Below, in pieces: positions 36,513 to 46,319 of a stretch of DNA of 64,000 nucleotides. The notes beneath the pieces were generated by a model. The model was given only the letters and a program-made list of their open reading frames with translations, searched no databases and was not told the origin of the DNA. Positions within the stretch are counted from its first letter, which is position 1. Every line of letters begins with the position of its first letter. This DNA comes from Candidatus Brocadia sp. WS118. Lineage in GTDB: Bacteria > Planctomycetota > Brocadiia > Brocadiales > Brocadiaceae. Made by a program: the position numbers and the translations under genes. The stretch is from contig PHFX01000160.1 of assembly GCA_007618135.1 (NCBI GenBank), positions 1 through 64,000 of the forward strand, in the 5' to 3' direction.

Positions 36513-38393
36513 TTATTCCTCCACCTCCTTATTTGATTTTTTTCTCAGGAATGGCTTTATATAAAATATGAATACAACCCCAAAACACAATGCCCCAAAA
36601 CCAGCATACACTATGGGAATGCCAGGGTCTTTCACAACCTGCAAACCAGAAAAACTTCCTGCTTCGGGGTCATAACTTGATTGATATATAACGTACCCCT
36701 TGTAAGTTAAAGGATCGTTTACCCTGATAGTCTTTTCCGCAACGGTTTGACCGTTTTCTTCAATTCTCAGCTTGCTGGTAAAGTGCTTGATCGAGTCACC
36801 CGTTGATTCATAGACCAGAGCTAAATTATTATCCGTATACCATGTGGCATATTGTTGATTGGAGAACAACCAATCATCGACCTTCCCGCTGGGGCCTTCA
36901 ACTTCAACAAAGATTGCAGGCATCCCTACTTCATCCGACTTCTTAATCACCTCTTTCTTGAAATCAAAGGATGGGAAATAATTCGATACCATGATCTGAT
37001 GATTCAAATCCGCGATGGTATATTTCTTCTCCAGTTCCCAGGGAATGGCGCTGGTAATATGGTTGTCCTTTATAGAGACCATTACCTGTTTTCCCTCGGG
37101 CGATTGGAACAATCGTATCGTATTTCTGGCCATATGCCCGCTGGCAATCCCACTGCACGTTATTTTCAGATTTTTATACTTCGCCGGATGCATTTTATCC
37201 CAGTCGGGGAATTTTTCAAATACCCAGCGGGTTTCTGATCCATCCGGACCGTTAATTTCCACCTGAACTGAAGGATTATCCGTTGGTTGTTCAGCAAGGG
37301 GCCTTCTGTCTCCATAGTTAAGCACGTATTGTAACATTCTTATGGAATAATTGGTTCCCTCAAGTTTGAAGGTTTTATTTAATTCCATAGGATAGTCTTG
37401 CGAGAGCCCTTGTTCTGATATCATGACGGAGATCTTGGGATGAGCGGTTTCAATAGAACTGACAGTTTTTTCCAGCTCTTCCTGGGAAGACAGCCAGATA
37501 TATTCAACGCGCAGATTTTGCTTTTTATCCTCGTAATAGTTACGGTCGTGTGCGAGCAGCCATCCTTCGGCAGTAACCTTATCAGAACCAAGCAATTTTA
37601 CAAAAATGGCTGGATTATCTGGTGTGTCTGAGGTATTTACCGGTTCCTGCTTTAATTCCGCATCGGGGATGTAATCCTTGATCGTTACTTTATATCCCGA
37701 TCCGGGGACACGCTGCCTTTGTCCTACTTTTACCTCTAATATTTTCTGCCGGTCTTTATTTTTTATATAGGATACCAGTTGGAATTTTGGTTCATTTTTT
37801 TCCAATATGAAATCATCCAGGGCAATAGAAAATGGCAAATCTTTCTTCACATAATCCAATTTCCCTTGCCGGTTGATCAATTGTGTCAGAAAATAATTTA
37901 CCGATTTTCCCTCGTAAACGTTTACACCGCCCTTTACCCCAAGCTGGAATTTTACTACGCCACCGACTAATATCAAGACAAGACTGAGATGGGTAAGAAT
38001 AAAACCCGTTTGCATGAACGTATTTCTCCACCTTTTGATCGTGCAACAAATGAGATTCGCACACAACAATACCAAAAGGAATGCAAACCAGTACGAGTAA
38101 AAGACATTATTTAATTCAGTTATTCTGAAAAAGGTAGCGAGGGTGTATCCATATTTTGCGGTATATTCATCCAGGGTTCTTCCCTGGAGAATCACTGTTC
38201 CCAAAATGCACGCTACAACCAGGACCAAGATGATTACGACTGCAAGTTTGACCGAACAGAAGAAGTCCCAAACCTTATTCGAGCCCCTTCGTTCTGATTG
38301 ATTGATAGAAATCTGATTCGTTTTTTTTCTGTCGTCTTTTGCTTCTGTTGTCATATGAGGTTGATTTTGTTTTCCATTTTTCATAAATTTCAA
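36513..38393 (-). CDS. resB: System II cytochrome c maturation protein ResB
   Basis: 626 residues. The N-terminus has three membrane spans (VWDFFCSVKLAVVIILVLVVACILGTVI; YSYWFAFLLVLLCANLICC; THLSLVLILVGGV), a long periplasmic domain of about 430 residues, and a last span near 595. LAVVIILVLVVACILGTVIL and WRNTFMQ are family signatures. It binds heme with CcsA and holds apocytochrome. A 45-residue charged cytosolic extension precedes the first span. It opens the cluster that continues to ileS. Confidence 0.92.
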   Translation of the reverse strand: MKFMKNGKQNQPHMTTEAKDDRKKTNQISINQSERRGSNKVWDFFCSVKLAVVIILVLVVACILGTVILQGRTLDEYTAKYGYTLATFFRITELNNVFYSYWFAFLLVLLCANLICCTIKRWRNTFMQTGFILTHLSLVLILVGGVVKFQLGVKGGVNVYEGKSVNYFLTQLINRQGKLDYVKKDLPFSIALDDFILEKNEPKFQLVSYIKNKDRQKILEVKVGQRQRVPGSGYKVTIKDYIPDAELKQEPVNTSDTPDNPAIFVKLLGSDKVTAEGWLLAHDRNYYEDKKQNLRVEYIWLSSQEELEKTVSSIETAHPKISVMISEQGLSQDYPMELNKTFKLEGTNYSIRMLQYVLNYGDRRPLAEQPTDNPSVQVEINGPDGSETRWVFEKFPDWDKMHPAKYKNLKITCSGIASGHMARNTIRLFQSPEGKQVMVSIKDNHITSAIPWELEKKYTIADLNHQIMVSNYFPSFDFKKEVIKKSDEVGMPAIFVEVEGPSGKVDDWLFSNQQYATWYTDNNLALVYESTGDSIKHFTSKLRIEENGQTVAEKTIRVNDPLTYKGYVIYQSSYDPEAGSFSGLQVVKDPGIPIVYAGFGALCFGVVFIFYIKPFLRKKSNKEVEE

Positions 38394-38592
38394 TACGTAA
38401 AATGATAAAAAATATTACCTTGCCGCATAATTACCAATGCCAGCAATAGTAATTGCATCAATTCAGCTTTTCGAACCCTTGAAGTGACAAAATCTCTTGA
38501 GTGGGGTTGTTTTGAAACTTGGTTTGCGAATTGTGGATAACGCAGGTTTGGTGATTCTGGTTATTTGAATTACTACAATTTCCCAACCAACA

Positions 38593-38625
38593 TTTCTTCC
38601 GGCAGTTCGAAACTCCCGGAAGAAA
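38593..38625. terminator. Hairpin downstream of the OmpA-like gene
   Basis: TTTCTTCCGG pairs perfectly with CCGGAAGAAA around a 13-base loop, about 18 bases after the stop of the OmpA-like gene. There is no T-run, so termination would need help or the hairpin protects the transcript's 3' end. The rest of 38394-38642 shows nothing. Confidence 0.55.
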
Positions 38626-38642
38626 CTATTTCCTCAAACAAC

Positions 38643-39416
38643 TTACTTTCCTTCACTCTCTTCTATTTCTTCGGATACTTCTGCTTCAGTTGACTCTGTC
38701 TCTGCTGGCGCCGTTTCCGATTGCCCGGCAGATTCAGGTATTTGCTCCGTGAGTATAGAAGATTCTTTTGGAGGTAATGAAGCAACGGCGGTTAGTATTA
38801 AAAATTCCACCCTCCTGTTTTCTTTCTTTCCGGCAGTCGTGCTGTTGGATGCAATTGGACGATTTGGGCCAAAACCAGCAATATGAACCCTACCTTCTCC
38901 TATGTTTTCACTTTTTGTCAAAAAGTGAAATACACTTAATGAACGTGCTGCAGACAGATGATGGTTGGAATCCCAGAGGTTCCTTGTCCTTCTAATGGGA
39001 TCTGTATCGGTATGACCATCAACCCTGACGGAGATTTGAGGATTTTCTTTTAAAAATGCTGCCACCTTCTTTAAAGCATTCTCTCCTTGAGGTTTTATTG
39101 TGGCCATACCTGAATCAAAGAGTATTTTTTCAGGGAAAAGAAGCACTGGTCCTTCCACGGTATCTCTGACTGTGGCGCCTTCACCAATCGACCGTGCAAG
39201 TTTTCTGAGTTTTTCCATCTCTGCTTCACTTGCCCGTAATTTGTCCGATACGGAAGAAAGCTGTCCCTTAAGCCTTGCAATTTCTTCAGATTGATCTCTT
39301 ATGGTAATCGCCTGTCTTCTGTTTAAATTTCTCAGCTCGTTCATCTCAGCACAACCCGACATTCCTGCAAAGGCTATCAAAAGGAAGAGCTTTATATACT
39401 TTCCATATTTCACCAT
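38643..39416 (-). CDS. OmpA-family peptidoglycan-associated lipoprotein
   Basis: 257 residues from the ATG preceded by GGAGGG. A lipoprotein signal ends in FAGMSGC (Cys about 22). A coiled coil follows (about 30-75), then an OmpA/MotB domain (ILFDSGMATIKPQGENALKKVA; VRVDGHTDTDPIR; LSAARSLSVFHFL; GFGPNRPIASN; NRRVEFLI). The Asp and Arg bind diaminopimelate in peptidoglycan. An acidic 40-residue tail rich in Glu/Ser/Thr ends the protein, longer than in Pal. It anchors the outer membrane to the wall; the gene is monocistronic. Confidence 0.88.
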   Translation of the reverse strand: MVKYGKYIKLFLLIAFAGMSGCAEMNELRNLNRRQAITIRDQSEEIARLKGQLSSVSDKLRASEAEMEKLRKLARSIGEGATVRDTVEGPVLLFPEKILFDSGMATIKPQGENALKKVAAFLKENPQISVRVDGHTDTDPIRRTRNLWDSNHHLSAARSLSVFHFLTKSENIGEGRVHIAGFGPNRPIASNSTTAGKKENRRVEFLILTAVASLPPKESSILTEQIPESAGQSETAPAETESTEAEVSEEIEESEGK

Positions 39417-39569
39417 TTTTTTCCCTCCCGCGGGTGAGATAGAATAAAATTCTATACCATCAAGAAACAGCCTAACTATCAATAATAAACCAAACTATAA
39501 CATTTGACATCCTTGTTTTCAAGCGTTTTTTCAATGAATTAATTTTAATGGATACTTTCTCTGCCCTGA

Positions 39570-39953
39570 TTACCGGTAAACTTTATCAGGATCGAATACC
39601 TTATTCTCAGTAATTTGAATACTATCTGTCCCCGGTATATATTCCCGGTAATAGCATGTCTTATATCCCGCATGACAGGCAGCAACATGCTGTTCTACCG
39701 CAAAAACGAGTGAATTCCCTTCGCAATCGAAAAACACCCTTTTTACCAGCTGAATATGACCCGAAGTCTCCCCCTTAATCATCAGCCGATTTTGGGAACG
39801 GCGGAACACATGCACCTTCCCTGTTTCAATCGTCTTTTCAACCGCGTCTTTATTCATATAACACAGCGTAAGCACCTTCCCATCCTGCACATCGACAATT
39901 ACTGACGGGATAAGCCCCTTTTCATTGAAGTGTAATTTTTCTAAAAGTTGCAT
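39570..39953 (-). CDS. hisI: Phosphoribosyl-AMP cyclohydrolase
   Basis: 127 residues from the ATG preceded by AAAGGAGA; the upstream ATG would add 13 unsupported residues. Motifs: VLTLCYMNKDAVEKTIETGKVHVFRRSQNRLMIKGETSGH, FDCEGNSLVFAVEQ and the zinc-binding CHAGYKTCYYR. It opens the purine ring of PR-AMP in histidine biosynthesis (third step). It is a mono-functional version without the HisE domain, and no other his gene is near. Confidence 0.95.
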   Translation of the reverse strand: MQLLEKLHFNEKGLIPSVIVDVQDGKVLTLCYMNKDAVEKTIETGKVHVFRRSQNRLMIKGETSGHIQLVKRVFFDCEGNSLVFAVEQHVAACHAGYKTCYYREYIPGTDSIQITENKVFDPDKVYR

Positions 39954-39992
39954 ACAACATCTCCTTTCCACAATGGGGTCACCCATTTCCAT

Positions 39993-40193
39993 TCATTTCC
40001 ATATTTCCCTTTTACTTTTGAGGACACTTGAAAGCATAGCAACACCTTGTTCGGAAAAGGCACGAGGTAATTTCCGAGTGCCACCCCAACGTGATGTTCC
40101 AAAATGGAATATCAAGTTCTTAAACTCCTCCTTCGTTAATTGAAACATAAAGTATTCTGGAAAACTTTCTGTCATGTAATGATCTTGGGGCAT
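39993..40193 (-). pseudogene. Fragment of an ORF6N-domain (phage antirepressor-like) protein
   Basis: The 66 codons include [45 protein letters not shown], the middle of the ORF6N DNA-binding domain found in phage and defence-island proteins. Neither the family's N-terminal start nor its C-terminal part is present. It overlaps the 3' end of thiE by 22 bases, meaning that insertion of this fragment may have replaced the original end of thiE. Treated as a remnant. Confidence 0.65.
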
Positions 40194-40834
40194 TTTAATG
40201 TTACAATTTTATTGCATAGACATCTCGCCGCATCTTCCGGATCATCGGCCTGCATAATACTCGAAATAACGGCAATACCGTCTGCCCCTTCACCTAAAAC
40301 TGCTTCTACATTTTTTTCATTAATTCCACCTACTGCAACAATGGGTATATGAATTTCTTTTTTTAGTTTCTGAATCTCTTCAACCCCGGTTGGCTTGAGG
40401 AATCCTGCCTTTGAGGGTGTATCAAAAATAGGTCCAAACGTGATGTAATCAGCTCCGTCGTTCTGGGCCTGCAATGCCTCTTCGTGTTTGTGGGTAGATA
40501 CGCCAATGAGCCTTTCAAAGCCGAGTAATTTCCTCCCTACATCAAATGGCAGCGACTGCCAGCCAAGATGCATGCCATCCGCTTCAACTGCGAGGGCAAT
40601 GTCGACCCTGTCGTTAATGATGAACGTTGCATTGAAATCCAACGTTATCTTTCTTAGTTCACCTGCCAAAGAATAAAGCTCGTGAGTTGCGAGCCCCTTT
40701 TCCCGTAATTGTACCGTCTTAACGCCTCCCTTTAAGGCCAGTTTTATGGTGTCTAAAAATGAATGTTTGCAGAGATTTCTATCGGTGATCAGAGTAAGGA
40801 AAAGATTATTGATTTGTTTCTCATTCATTACCAA
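40172..40834 (-). CDS. thiE: Thiamine phosphate synthase
   Basis: 220 residues with a TIM-barrel. [52 protein letters not shown] and [28 protein letters not shown] are diagnostic, with pyrophosphate- and HMP-binding residues. It joins HMP-PP and thiazole phosphate to thiamine phosphate. The last few residues (CPKIIT) lie within an ORF6N remnant and may not be native. The gene lies alone among his and purine genes. Confidence 0.95.
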   Translation of the reverse strand: MVMNEKQINNLFLTLITDRNLCKHSFLDTIKLALKGGVKTVQLREKGLATHELYSLAGELRKITLDFNATFIINDRVDIALAVEADGMHLGWQSLPFDVGRKLLGFERLIGVSTHKHEEALQAQNDGADYITFGPIFDTPSKAGFLKPTGVEEIQKLKKEIHIPIVAVGGINEKNVEAVLGEGADGIAVISSIMQADDPEDAARCLCNKIVTLKCPKIIT

Positions 40835-40866
40835 AACACAGATTTTAAATTCGTTCTTTTCATGGT

Positions 40867-41066
40867 TTACCTTTCAAAATTTACTACTGTTTGGATATCT
40901 TTAACAAATATTTCTGCCTTTTCTATTGCCTCTGACGAGACGTTACACTCTTATAATAAAAACTATTTTCATGTAATAATGTTGCAACCCTGAGCTCCTC
41001 CGTCGCCCGTTGATATTCATCTTGTGCAAGGAGTCTGCCTTCTTTCTTACCTATTCTCTCGACCAT
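40867..41066 (-). pseudogene. HEPN-domain protein gene with a large internal deletion
   Basis: It begins at an ATG overlapping the nucleotidyltransferase end and reads GRLLAQDEYQRATEELRVATLLHENSFYYKSV, the start of a HEPN domain. It then jumps, out of frame, to SEAIEKAEIFVKDIQTVVNFER, the usual HEPN C-terminus. The central RX4-6H active site and about 70 residues are missing. The partner of the adjacent nucleotidyltransferase is therefore lost. Confidence 0.7.
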
Positions 41067-41410
41067 AAAATAACGCCTTCTTTTTTAACCATCATGATGA
41101 AAGTGCTAACCTTGTCTCTGAAGTCTGTCTCAGAAAGAAATATCGCTGAAACCACAATATCATATAATAACTCATATTCATAAATATTATCGTATATTTC
41201 ATATTTTACAGACCTTGGTACATTGGCATCACAAACAAAAAACAAGTCTATATCAGAATCTTCCAGAAAATCTCCTCTCGCCTTTGAACCGTAGAGTATT
41301 ACCTTCTTTATTGATGGGTGTTTTCTGGTTAAATCGTTGATAATGCCGCTAATTCCAAGCTGTTCGTAGTAATTCAGTGATACCTTATCTATCGTATTTT
41401 TATGTATCAT
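41051..41410 (-). CDS. MNT-type nucleotidyltransferase domain protein
   Basis: 119 residues. The nucleotidyltransferase motif is VILYGSKARGDFLEDSDIDLFFV (GSxxxG and DxD, about 40-60), and a third acidic residue is in the YDIVVS strand. In HEPN-MNT modules such enzymes add AMP units to the HEPN toxin to neutralise it. Here the following HEPN gene is broken, so the MNT is an orphan antitoxin. The genes overlap by 16 bases. Confidence 0.85.
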   Translation of the reverse strand: MIHKNTIDKVSLNYYEQLGISGIINDLTRKHPSIKKVILYGSKARGDFLEDSDIDLFFVCDANVPRSVKYEIYDNIYEYELLYDIVVSAIFLSETDFRDKVSTFIMMVKKEGVILWSRE

Positions 41411-41423
41411 ATTATCCTATTTA

Positions 41424-42878
41424 TCAAACAACCAGTTCTGGTATGAATTTTTTATCGATATGCTTATTATTCCGTTTCAGAAGCGGGTTTACAACCTGAC
41501 TGATGAATTCCTCCACCTGCTGTGGCGCCCTGCCAACGAGTCTGACGGGGTCAGTAATTTTTTTTAACTTCGATTTAATTGGAGAAAATGAAGGGTCTTG
41601 TGCGACTCGTTCCAAAAGGTCGTTTTTGCTCCCCTCTTCTTTTACCCTGCGGGCAGCCTCCATGGCGTGTCTGCGGATCTTTTCGTGCAGCTCCTGGCGA
41701 TCTCCCCCTGCATTCACAGCCTCCATGAGGATGTTTTCGGTTACCATAAAAGGTAATTCTTCGGCAAGATGGCGGCTGATAACGGAGGGGTAGACGCTGA
41801 ATCCTGAGACAACGTTCAATACAATATTTAATATGCCATCGATAGCGAGAAATGCTTCAGGAACAGCGATTCTTTTGTTGGCAGAATCATCCAGCGTCCT
41901 TTCGAACCACTGGGATGCGGCTGTAAATGCTGGATTTAAGCAATTACACAGCACGTAACGTGCAAGGGCTGCTATCCGCTCGCAACGCATAGGGTTCCTC
42001 TTGTAGGCCATGGCGGAGGAACCGATCTGTTCTTCTTCAAAGGGTTCTTCCACCTCTTTCAGGTGTTGCAGGAGTCGCATATCATTCGAAAATTTTTGGG
42101 AAGATTGAGCAATTCCCGCGAGGCTAAACACGATCTGGCTGTCGATTTTCCGGCTGTAGGTTTGACCCGTTACCGGATAATATCCGTCAAATCCCATTTT
42201 TTTCGTGACCAGTTCGTCCAATCCCTTGACCTTTTCCGTATCATTGTGGAAAAGCGCCATGAAACTTGCCTGGGTACCGGTGGTTCCCTTTACCCCGTGA
42301 AACCGCAAACCCCTGATCCTTAATTCAATTTCTTCAATATCGAAGATGTAATCCTGGATCCATAAACAAACCCTCTTTCCTAAGGTGGTTGGCTGTGCCG
42401 GCTGAAAATGCGTGAAACTCAGGGTTGCAAGGTCTTTGTATTTGATTGCCTGACCTGAAAGTGCGCTGACGATATTGACCAGTTTTGCAAAGATGATGCG
42501 CAGTCCTTCTCTCATCTGGATGAGTTCGGTATTGTCCTGCACATAGGCACTGGTCGCACCAAGATGGATAATAGGCCTTGCATTTGGACACTGTTCACCA
42601 TAAGCGTGGATGTGTGACATAACGTCGTGTCTGAGTTTCCGCTCGTATTCCCGTGCAACATCAAAGTTGATCGTGTCCTGGAAGTGCCGCATTTCATCGA
42701 TTTGATCGCTGGTAATTACTCCCACCCCAAGTTCTTGCTGCGCCTCTGCAAGTGCAATCCAAAGTCGCCTCCAGGTACTGAATTTATATTGATCAGAAAA
42801 GAGAGCACACATTTCTTTGCTGGCATACCGCTCGGAAAGGGGAGATTGATAGGTGTTGTATCGATTGGTCGATGGCAT
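41424..42878 (-). CDS. purB: Adenylosuccinate lyase
   Basis: 484 residues of the fumarase/aspartase superfamily. Signature loop: IGSSAMAYKRNPMRCERIAAL (about 290), with HLGATSAYVQDNTELIQMREGL and TLSFTHFQPAQPTTLGKR upstream. It acts twice in purine synthesis, on SAICAR and on adenylosuccinate, releasing fumarate. It is longer than the short bacterial type and resembles the eukaryote-like long form. It is not in a pur cluster here. Confidence 0.95.
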   Translation of the reverse strand: MPSTNRYNTYQSPLSERYASKEMCALFSDQYKFSTWRRLWIALAEAQQELGVGVITSDQIDEMRHFQDTINFDVAREYERKLRHDVMSHIHAYGEQCPNARPIIHLGATSAYVQDNTELIQMREGLRIIFAKLVNIVSALSGQAIKYKDLATLSFTHFQPAQPTTLGKRVCLWIQDYIFDIEEIELRIRGLRFHGVKGTTGTQASFMALFHNDTEKVKGLDELVTKKMGFDGYYPVTGQTYSRKIDSQIVFSLAGIAQSSQKFSNDMRLLQHLKEVEEPFEEEQIGSSAMAYKRNPMRCERIAALARYVLCNCLNPAFTAASQWFERTLDDSANKRIAVPEAFLAIDGILNIVLNVVSGFSVYPSVISRHLAEELPFMVTENILMEAVNAGGDRQELHEKIRRHAMEAARRVKEEGSKNDLLERVAQDPSFSPIKSKLKKITDPVRLVGRAPQQVEEFISQVVNPLLKRNNKHIDKKFIPELVV

Positions 42879-42928
42879 AAAGGTATTGCAACTATGTACG
42901 TAACAAAATATTTTGAGATTTTCAGATT

Positions 42929-43026
42929 AACCCTGTCAGGGGTTAAAACCCTGACAGGGTTGACTCGCGAATTTCATGCTTCACCTGCCTGTCGGGCAGA
43001 CAGGGATTTTGTCTTTTCCGGCTCGT
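42929..43026. repeat. Dispersed repeat with AACCCTGACAGGGTT palindromes, copy 1
   Basis: Two facing halves (AACCCTGTCAGGGGTT and AACCCTGACAGGGTT) are followed by a region with GCCTGTCGGGCAGACAGG. The reverse complement of about 85 bases recurs at 46146-46225, and a shortened version lies at 49601-49662. Spread of the same unit in three intergenic sites shows a mobile or amplified element. Confidence 0.75.
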
Positions 43027-43072
43027 CCGTGTCAGGGTATTTTAATCATAAAAGGATGAAAATCAACAGGAA

Positions 43073-43110
43073 ATAAAAAAGGCGTTGACTGTTCAGGTAC
43101 AACGCCTTTT
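43073..43110 (-). terminator. Rho-independent terminator downstream of groEL
   Basis: On the minus strand GGCGTTG (43106-43100) pairs with CAACGCC (43087-43081) and is followed by seven T and TATTT. It lies about 145 bases past the groEL stop and closes the groES-groEL operon. Confidence 0.85.
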
Positions 43111-43250
43111 ACTGGGAAATTTCTCCTTCGAACTTTTCGCGGGTTCGGGTTTGCAACCTGAACCCTTATTTTGGAATTTTCTGCCTTGCAAAATACCCGG
43201 GTTCAAGTTAAAAAACTTAACCGTGCTATTGTAATCCGTGCCTTATACCA

Positions 43251-44870
43251 TCAATGCCTGTGGCCGCACGGAGCCGATGCCATCGCCTCTTCCTCCTCTG
43301 GTATCTCACCAATGACCGCATTGGTCGTAAGCAGGAGGGTGGCAATGCTTGCTCCATTTTGCAACGCCACTTTTACAACCTTTGCTGCATCAATGATGCC
43401 GGATTCTACCATATCAGTATATTTTTCACCAAAGGCATCATATCCATAATTACCGGTAGCATCTTTTACATTTTGCAGGATAACGGCGCCTTCCAGCCCG
43501 GCATTCTCAGCAATCAGCTGAATGGGTTTTTCGATGGCTACCCTGACAATGTTTACGCCAATTTTCTCGTCACCCCTGACAGACACCGTATCTAATGCCT
43601 TCGATGCCCGTATCAGGGCAACTCCCCCACCCGGCAGGATGCCTTCGTCAACTGCCGCCCTTGTGGCCTGCACGGCATCCTCAACACGGTATTTCTTTTC
43701 CTTCATCTCCGCTTCCGTGGCCGCCCCGACGTTAATCCGTGCTATTCCACCCGAAAGCTTTGCAAGACGCTCCTGCAATTTCTCGCGATCGTAGTCAGAG
43801 GTCGTTGTGTTTATTTCTGCCTTAATCTGTGCAATTCTTCCCTGCACTTCGTTCTTATCACCAGCCCCCTCAATGATTGTGGTTTCATCCTTGCCGATAA
43901 CCACTTTTTTTGCCCTGCCGAGGTCTGCCAGTTGCACGCCGGAGAGTTGGATGCCCAAATCTTCAAACAGGGCTTTCGCCCCTGTCAGGGCCGCAATGTC
44001 TCCCAGCATTGCCTTTCTTCTATCACCAAATCCGGGCGCCTTTATCGCTGCACATTGCAGGGTCCCCCGGAGTTTGTTGACAACAAGCGTACTGAGCGCC
44101 TCTCCTTCCAAATCCTCAGCGATAATAATCAATGCCTTGCTTGATTTGGCAATCTTTTCCAATAAAGGAACAAGATCCTTAATGGCAGACAATTTCTTTT
44201 CGTATATCAGGATGTAAGGATTCTCAAAGATTACCTCCATCGTTTCCGGCGAGGTCACAAAATAGGGAGATACATACCCTTTATCGAATTGCATCCCTTC
44301 CACAACGTCTACCGTTGTTTGAAGACTTTTTCCCTCTTCTACCGTAATTACTCCATCCTTACCCACCTTGTCCATGGCATCTGCTATTTGGCTGCCAATC
44401 TCTTCGTCATTGTTTCCGGCAATAGTAGCAATTTGTGCAATCTCTTTTTTGCCTGATATTTTAATGCTCATCCTGGTTAATTCTTTTGTCAGGGCATCCA
44501 CAGCCTTTTCAATACCATGTTTAACATCTACCGGATTTGCTCCGGCTGTAATATTCTTAAGACCTTCCTCAAAGATTGCCTCAGCTAAAAGTGTTGCCGT
44601 AGAGGTGCCGTCGCCCACCATGTCATTGGTCTTGGACGCCGCCTCTTTCACCATCTTTGCACCCATATCTTCGTAAGGGTCTTCGAGTTCTATTTCCTTT
44701 GCAACCGTAACGCCGTCGTTAACCACAGAAGGAGAGCCAAAACTCTTTTCGATAACCACATTTCGTCCTTTCGGCCCTAAAGTGACCTTAACGGCTTGAG
44801 ACAATTTCTTAATACCCCTTTTTATAGCCTCACTGGCGTCGTACCCATAGATAATCTTTTTTGCAGCCAT
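43251..44870 (-). CDS. groEL: Chaperonin GroEL
   Basis: 539 residues from the ATG preceded by GGAGGGAGTG; a GTG one codon earlier is unlikely. Landmarks: [17 protein letters not shown] (about 30), [14 protein letters not shown] (nucleotide site), [10 protein letters not shown] and the equatorial [15 protein letters not shown]. It folds proteins in an ATP-driven ring with GroES. The C-terminus is [15 protein letters not shown] instead of the Gly-Gly-Met repeats of E. coli, as seen in some lineages that carry a secondary or divergent GroEL. It follows groES by about 17 bases. Confidence 0.98.
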   Translation of the reverse strand: MAAKKIIYGYDASEAIKRGIKKLSQAVKVTLGPKGRNVVIEKSFGSPSVVNDGVTVAKEIELEDPYEDMGAKMVKEAASKTNDMVGDGTSTATLLAEAIFEEGLKNITAGANPVDVKHGIEKAVDALTKELTRMSIKISGKKEIAQIATIAGNNDEEIGSQIADAMDKVGKDGVITVEEGKSLQTTVDVVEGMQFDKGYVSPYFVTSPETMEVIFENPYILIYEKKLSAIKDLVPLLEKIAKSSKALIIIAEDLEGEALSTLVVNKLRGTLQCAAIKAPGFGDRRKAMLGDIAALTGAKALFEDLGIQLSGVQLADLGRAKKVVIGKDETTIIEGAGDKNEVQGRIAQIKAEINTTTSDYDREKLQERLAKLSGGIARINVGAATEAEMKEKKYRVEDAVQATRAAVDEGILPGGGVALIRASKALDTVSVRGDEKIGVNIVRVAIEKPIQLIAENAGLEGAVILQNVKDATGNYGYDAFGEKYTDMVESGIIDAAKVVKVALQNGASIATLLLTTNAVIGEIPEEEEAMASAPCGHRH

Positions 44871-44887
44871 CACTCCCTCCTGAAATA

Positions 44888-45175
44888 TTATTCAATTACC
44901 GCTAAAATGTCGTCCTCGGACATCAACAGATACTCTTCGCCATCGATCTTCACTTCCGTGCCGCCGTATGAACTGAAAAGGACCCTTTCTCCCTTTTTCA
45001 CCTGGAACTTTGCCCGCTCTCCGTTTTTCAATAACTTTCCGTTCCCGAGGGCAACAACCTTCCCTTCTCTTGGTTTTTCCTTAGCCGTGTCAGGCAATAC
45101 AATGCCTCCCGCGGTCTTCCCCTCTGCCTCTGTCCTTTTTATCAATATCTTCTCACCTAATGGCATCACATTCAT
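44888..45175 (-). CDS. groES: Co-chaperonin GroES
   Basis: 95 residues. The mobile loop is [29 protein letters not shown], and the C-terminus ([22 protein letters not shown]) is canonical. It caps GroEL. Upstream, a good Shine-Dalgarno (GGAGCGATGTGAGG) is present, but no CIRCE inverted repeat (TTAGCACTC-N9-GAGTGCTAA) is found. Regulation by HrcA is therefore unlikely for this operon. Confidence 0.97.
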   Translation of the reverse strand: MNVMPLGEKILIKRTEAEGKTAGGIVLPDTAKEKPREGKVVALGNGKLLKNGERAKFQVKKGERVLFSSYGGTEVKIDGEEYLLMSEDDILAVIE

Positions 45176-45276
45176 ACCTCACATCGCTCCTTTCTTTCAT
45201 TATCCTCATACTCTATTTTTCACCACTTTGTCTTTATACACGCGTATATCCTGATGCAAAGCATACGTCTGACAGA

Positions 45277-45681
45277 CTATTTCCAGTAATACTTTGCAAT
45301 GACTTGCTCGACAGAATCCCGTAAGATGTTAACGTTTATTGGTTTTGGTATCAGGGTGTAGGCATTCGCGGTAATAAGGTCTATCTGAAGCTCCTTTGTT
45401 ATTTCGCCAGATATAAAAATGCAGGGAATCGTGAGCCTGATTTCCCTTTTAATAATTTTGAATGTCTCTAAACCACTATAATCAGGAAGGTGCGCATCTA
45501 AAATCAGGAGATGCACTTCTTCATTTCTGGCTATTTTTATAGCCTCCCGCCCGCAACTGGCAAGATAGGTGGTATAACCCTTCGGCTCGAAAATATCTTT
45601 TATGCTGTCACGGCATGATTCATCGTCATCGGTTATCAGAAGTGAATAATGCCCTGCACGCGGATCTAACAATGCCATCAT
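45277..45681 (-). CDS. Stand-alone response-regulator receiver protein
   Basis: 134 residues comprising only a CheY-like receiver. Acidic pocket DDDE near the N-terminus, phospho-acceptor Asp in LLILDAHLPDYSG (about 63), Thr/Ser at ISGE, Lys in LIPKPINV. No output domain is present, so it must act by protein contact. It is monocistronic, and no histidine kinase is encoded nearby. Confidence 0.88.
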   Translation of the reverse strand: MMALLDPRAGHYSLLITDDDESCRDSIKDIFEPKGYTTYLASCGREAIKIARNEEVHLLILDAHLPDYSGLETFKIIKREIRLTIPCIFISGEITKELQIDLITANAYTLIPKPINVNILRDSVEQVIAKYYWK

Positions 45682-46145
45682 ATCAAATCCTCACTCGATC
45701 TAAAAAAAACGTTACTCTCAAAATTAGCAAATAACATACCAACAAAATCCCAATAACCCTTTTCATGATACATAGTCAAGCATCAATCGGGCAATGAGGT
45801 AATTTAGCATGGCATAAAAACTGGCATAGTGCTTTATAATACAAGTACTTAATACTTTATTGAAACCTATATTTATTTATTTTACAAATTTTTATTTTAT
45901 TTATCAACACGATTTTGCCGTTGTCATTTTGACACCTTCAGGGTACGCAAGTTTTTGTTACTGTCACTCTGGCAGGCACATCTACCGTACCTGTTCCCGA
46001 CTACATCCTTGATTAATAAACAGTATGATACTATAATCTCCCCATTTGCATTTGATAATTCTATCGGGCGGCACTGACAAACCCTGTTTGTCAGTGCGGA
46101 TACATGCACAATGTTTTACCCGAATCAGCCATTTTGGAATTTAAA
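45682..46145. other. Gene-free region with a perfect hairpin
   Basis: No convincing gene. GCACTGACAAA pairs with TTTGTCAGTGC around a CCCTG loop at 46071-46097, without a T-run. It may be a remnant of the dispersed palindromic families or a transcript end. The AT-rich part before it (45820-45920) shows nothing recognisable. Confidence 0.5.
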
Positions 46146-46300
46146 CGAGTCGGAAAAGACAAAATCCCTGTCTGCCCGACAGGCAGGCGAAACACGAAAT
46201 TCGTGAGTCAACCCTGTCAGGGTTAGTCATTTTTGCTAAAACCTGTCCCTGCTTGTTTTGAGCAGGGAATGTCTAAATTATCTTTGGAAGTCACTATAAA
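46146..46300. repeat. Dispersed repeat, copy 2
   Basis: The inverse of the unit at 42929-43026: GTCGGAAAAGACAAAATCCC, CTGCCCGACAGGCAGG and AACCCTGTCAGGGTT. It continues with ATTTTTGCTAAAAC and ATTATCTTTGGAAG, which reappear at copy 3 (49665-49707). It lies directly upstream of the prenyltransferase and covers the long, unsupported 5' extension of that open frame. Confidence 0.75.
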
Positions 46301-46319
46301 TAAGTCACAAAAGGTCAAC

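Noticed and set aside
43807-44217. Plus-strand frames of 100 residues or more opposite groEL
   Set aside because: Common antisense shadows of GC-richer, highly biased codons in groEL.
45176-45270. CIRCE operator upstream of groES
   Set aside because: No TTAGCACTC/GAGTGCTAA pair could be found.
46233-46319. Longer start for the UbiA-type gene
   Set aside because: The extension is encoded by a dispersed repeat and lacks a ribosome site; ATG at 46320 has AAAGG.
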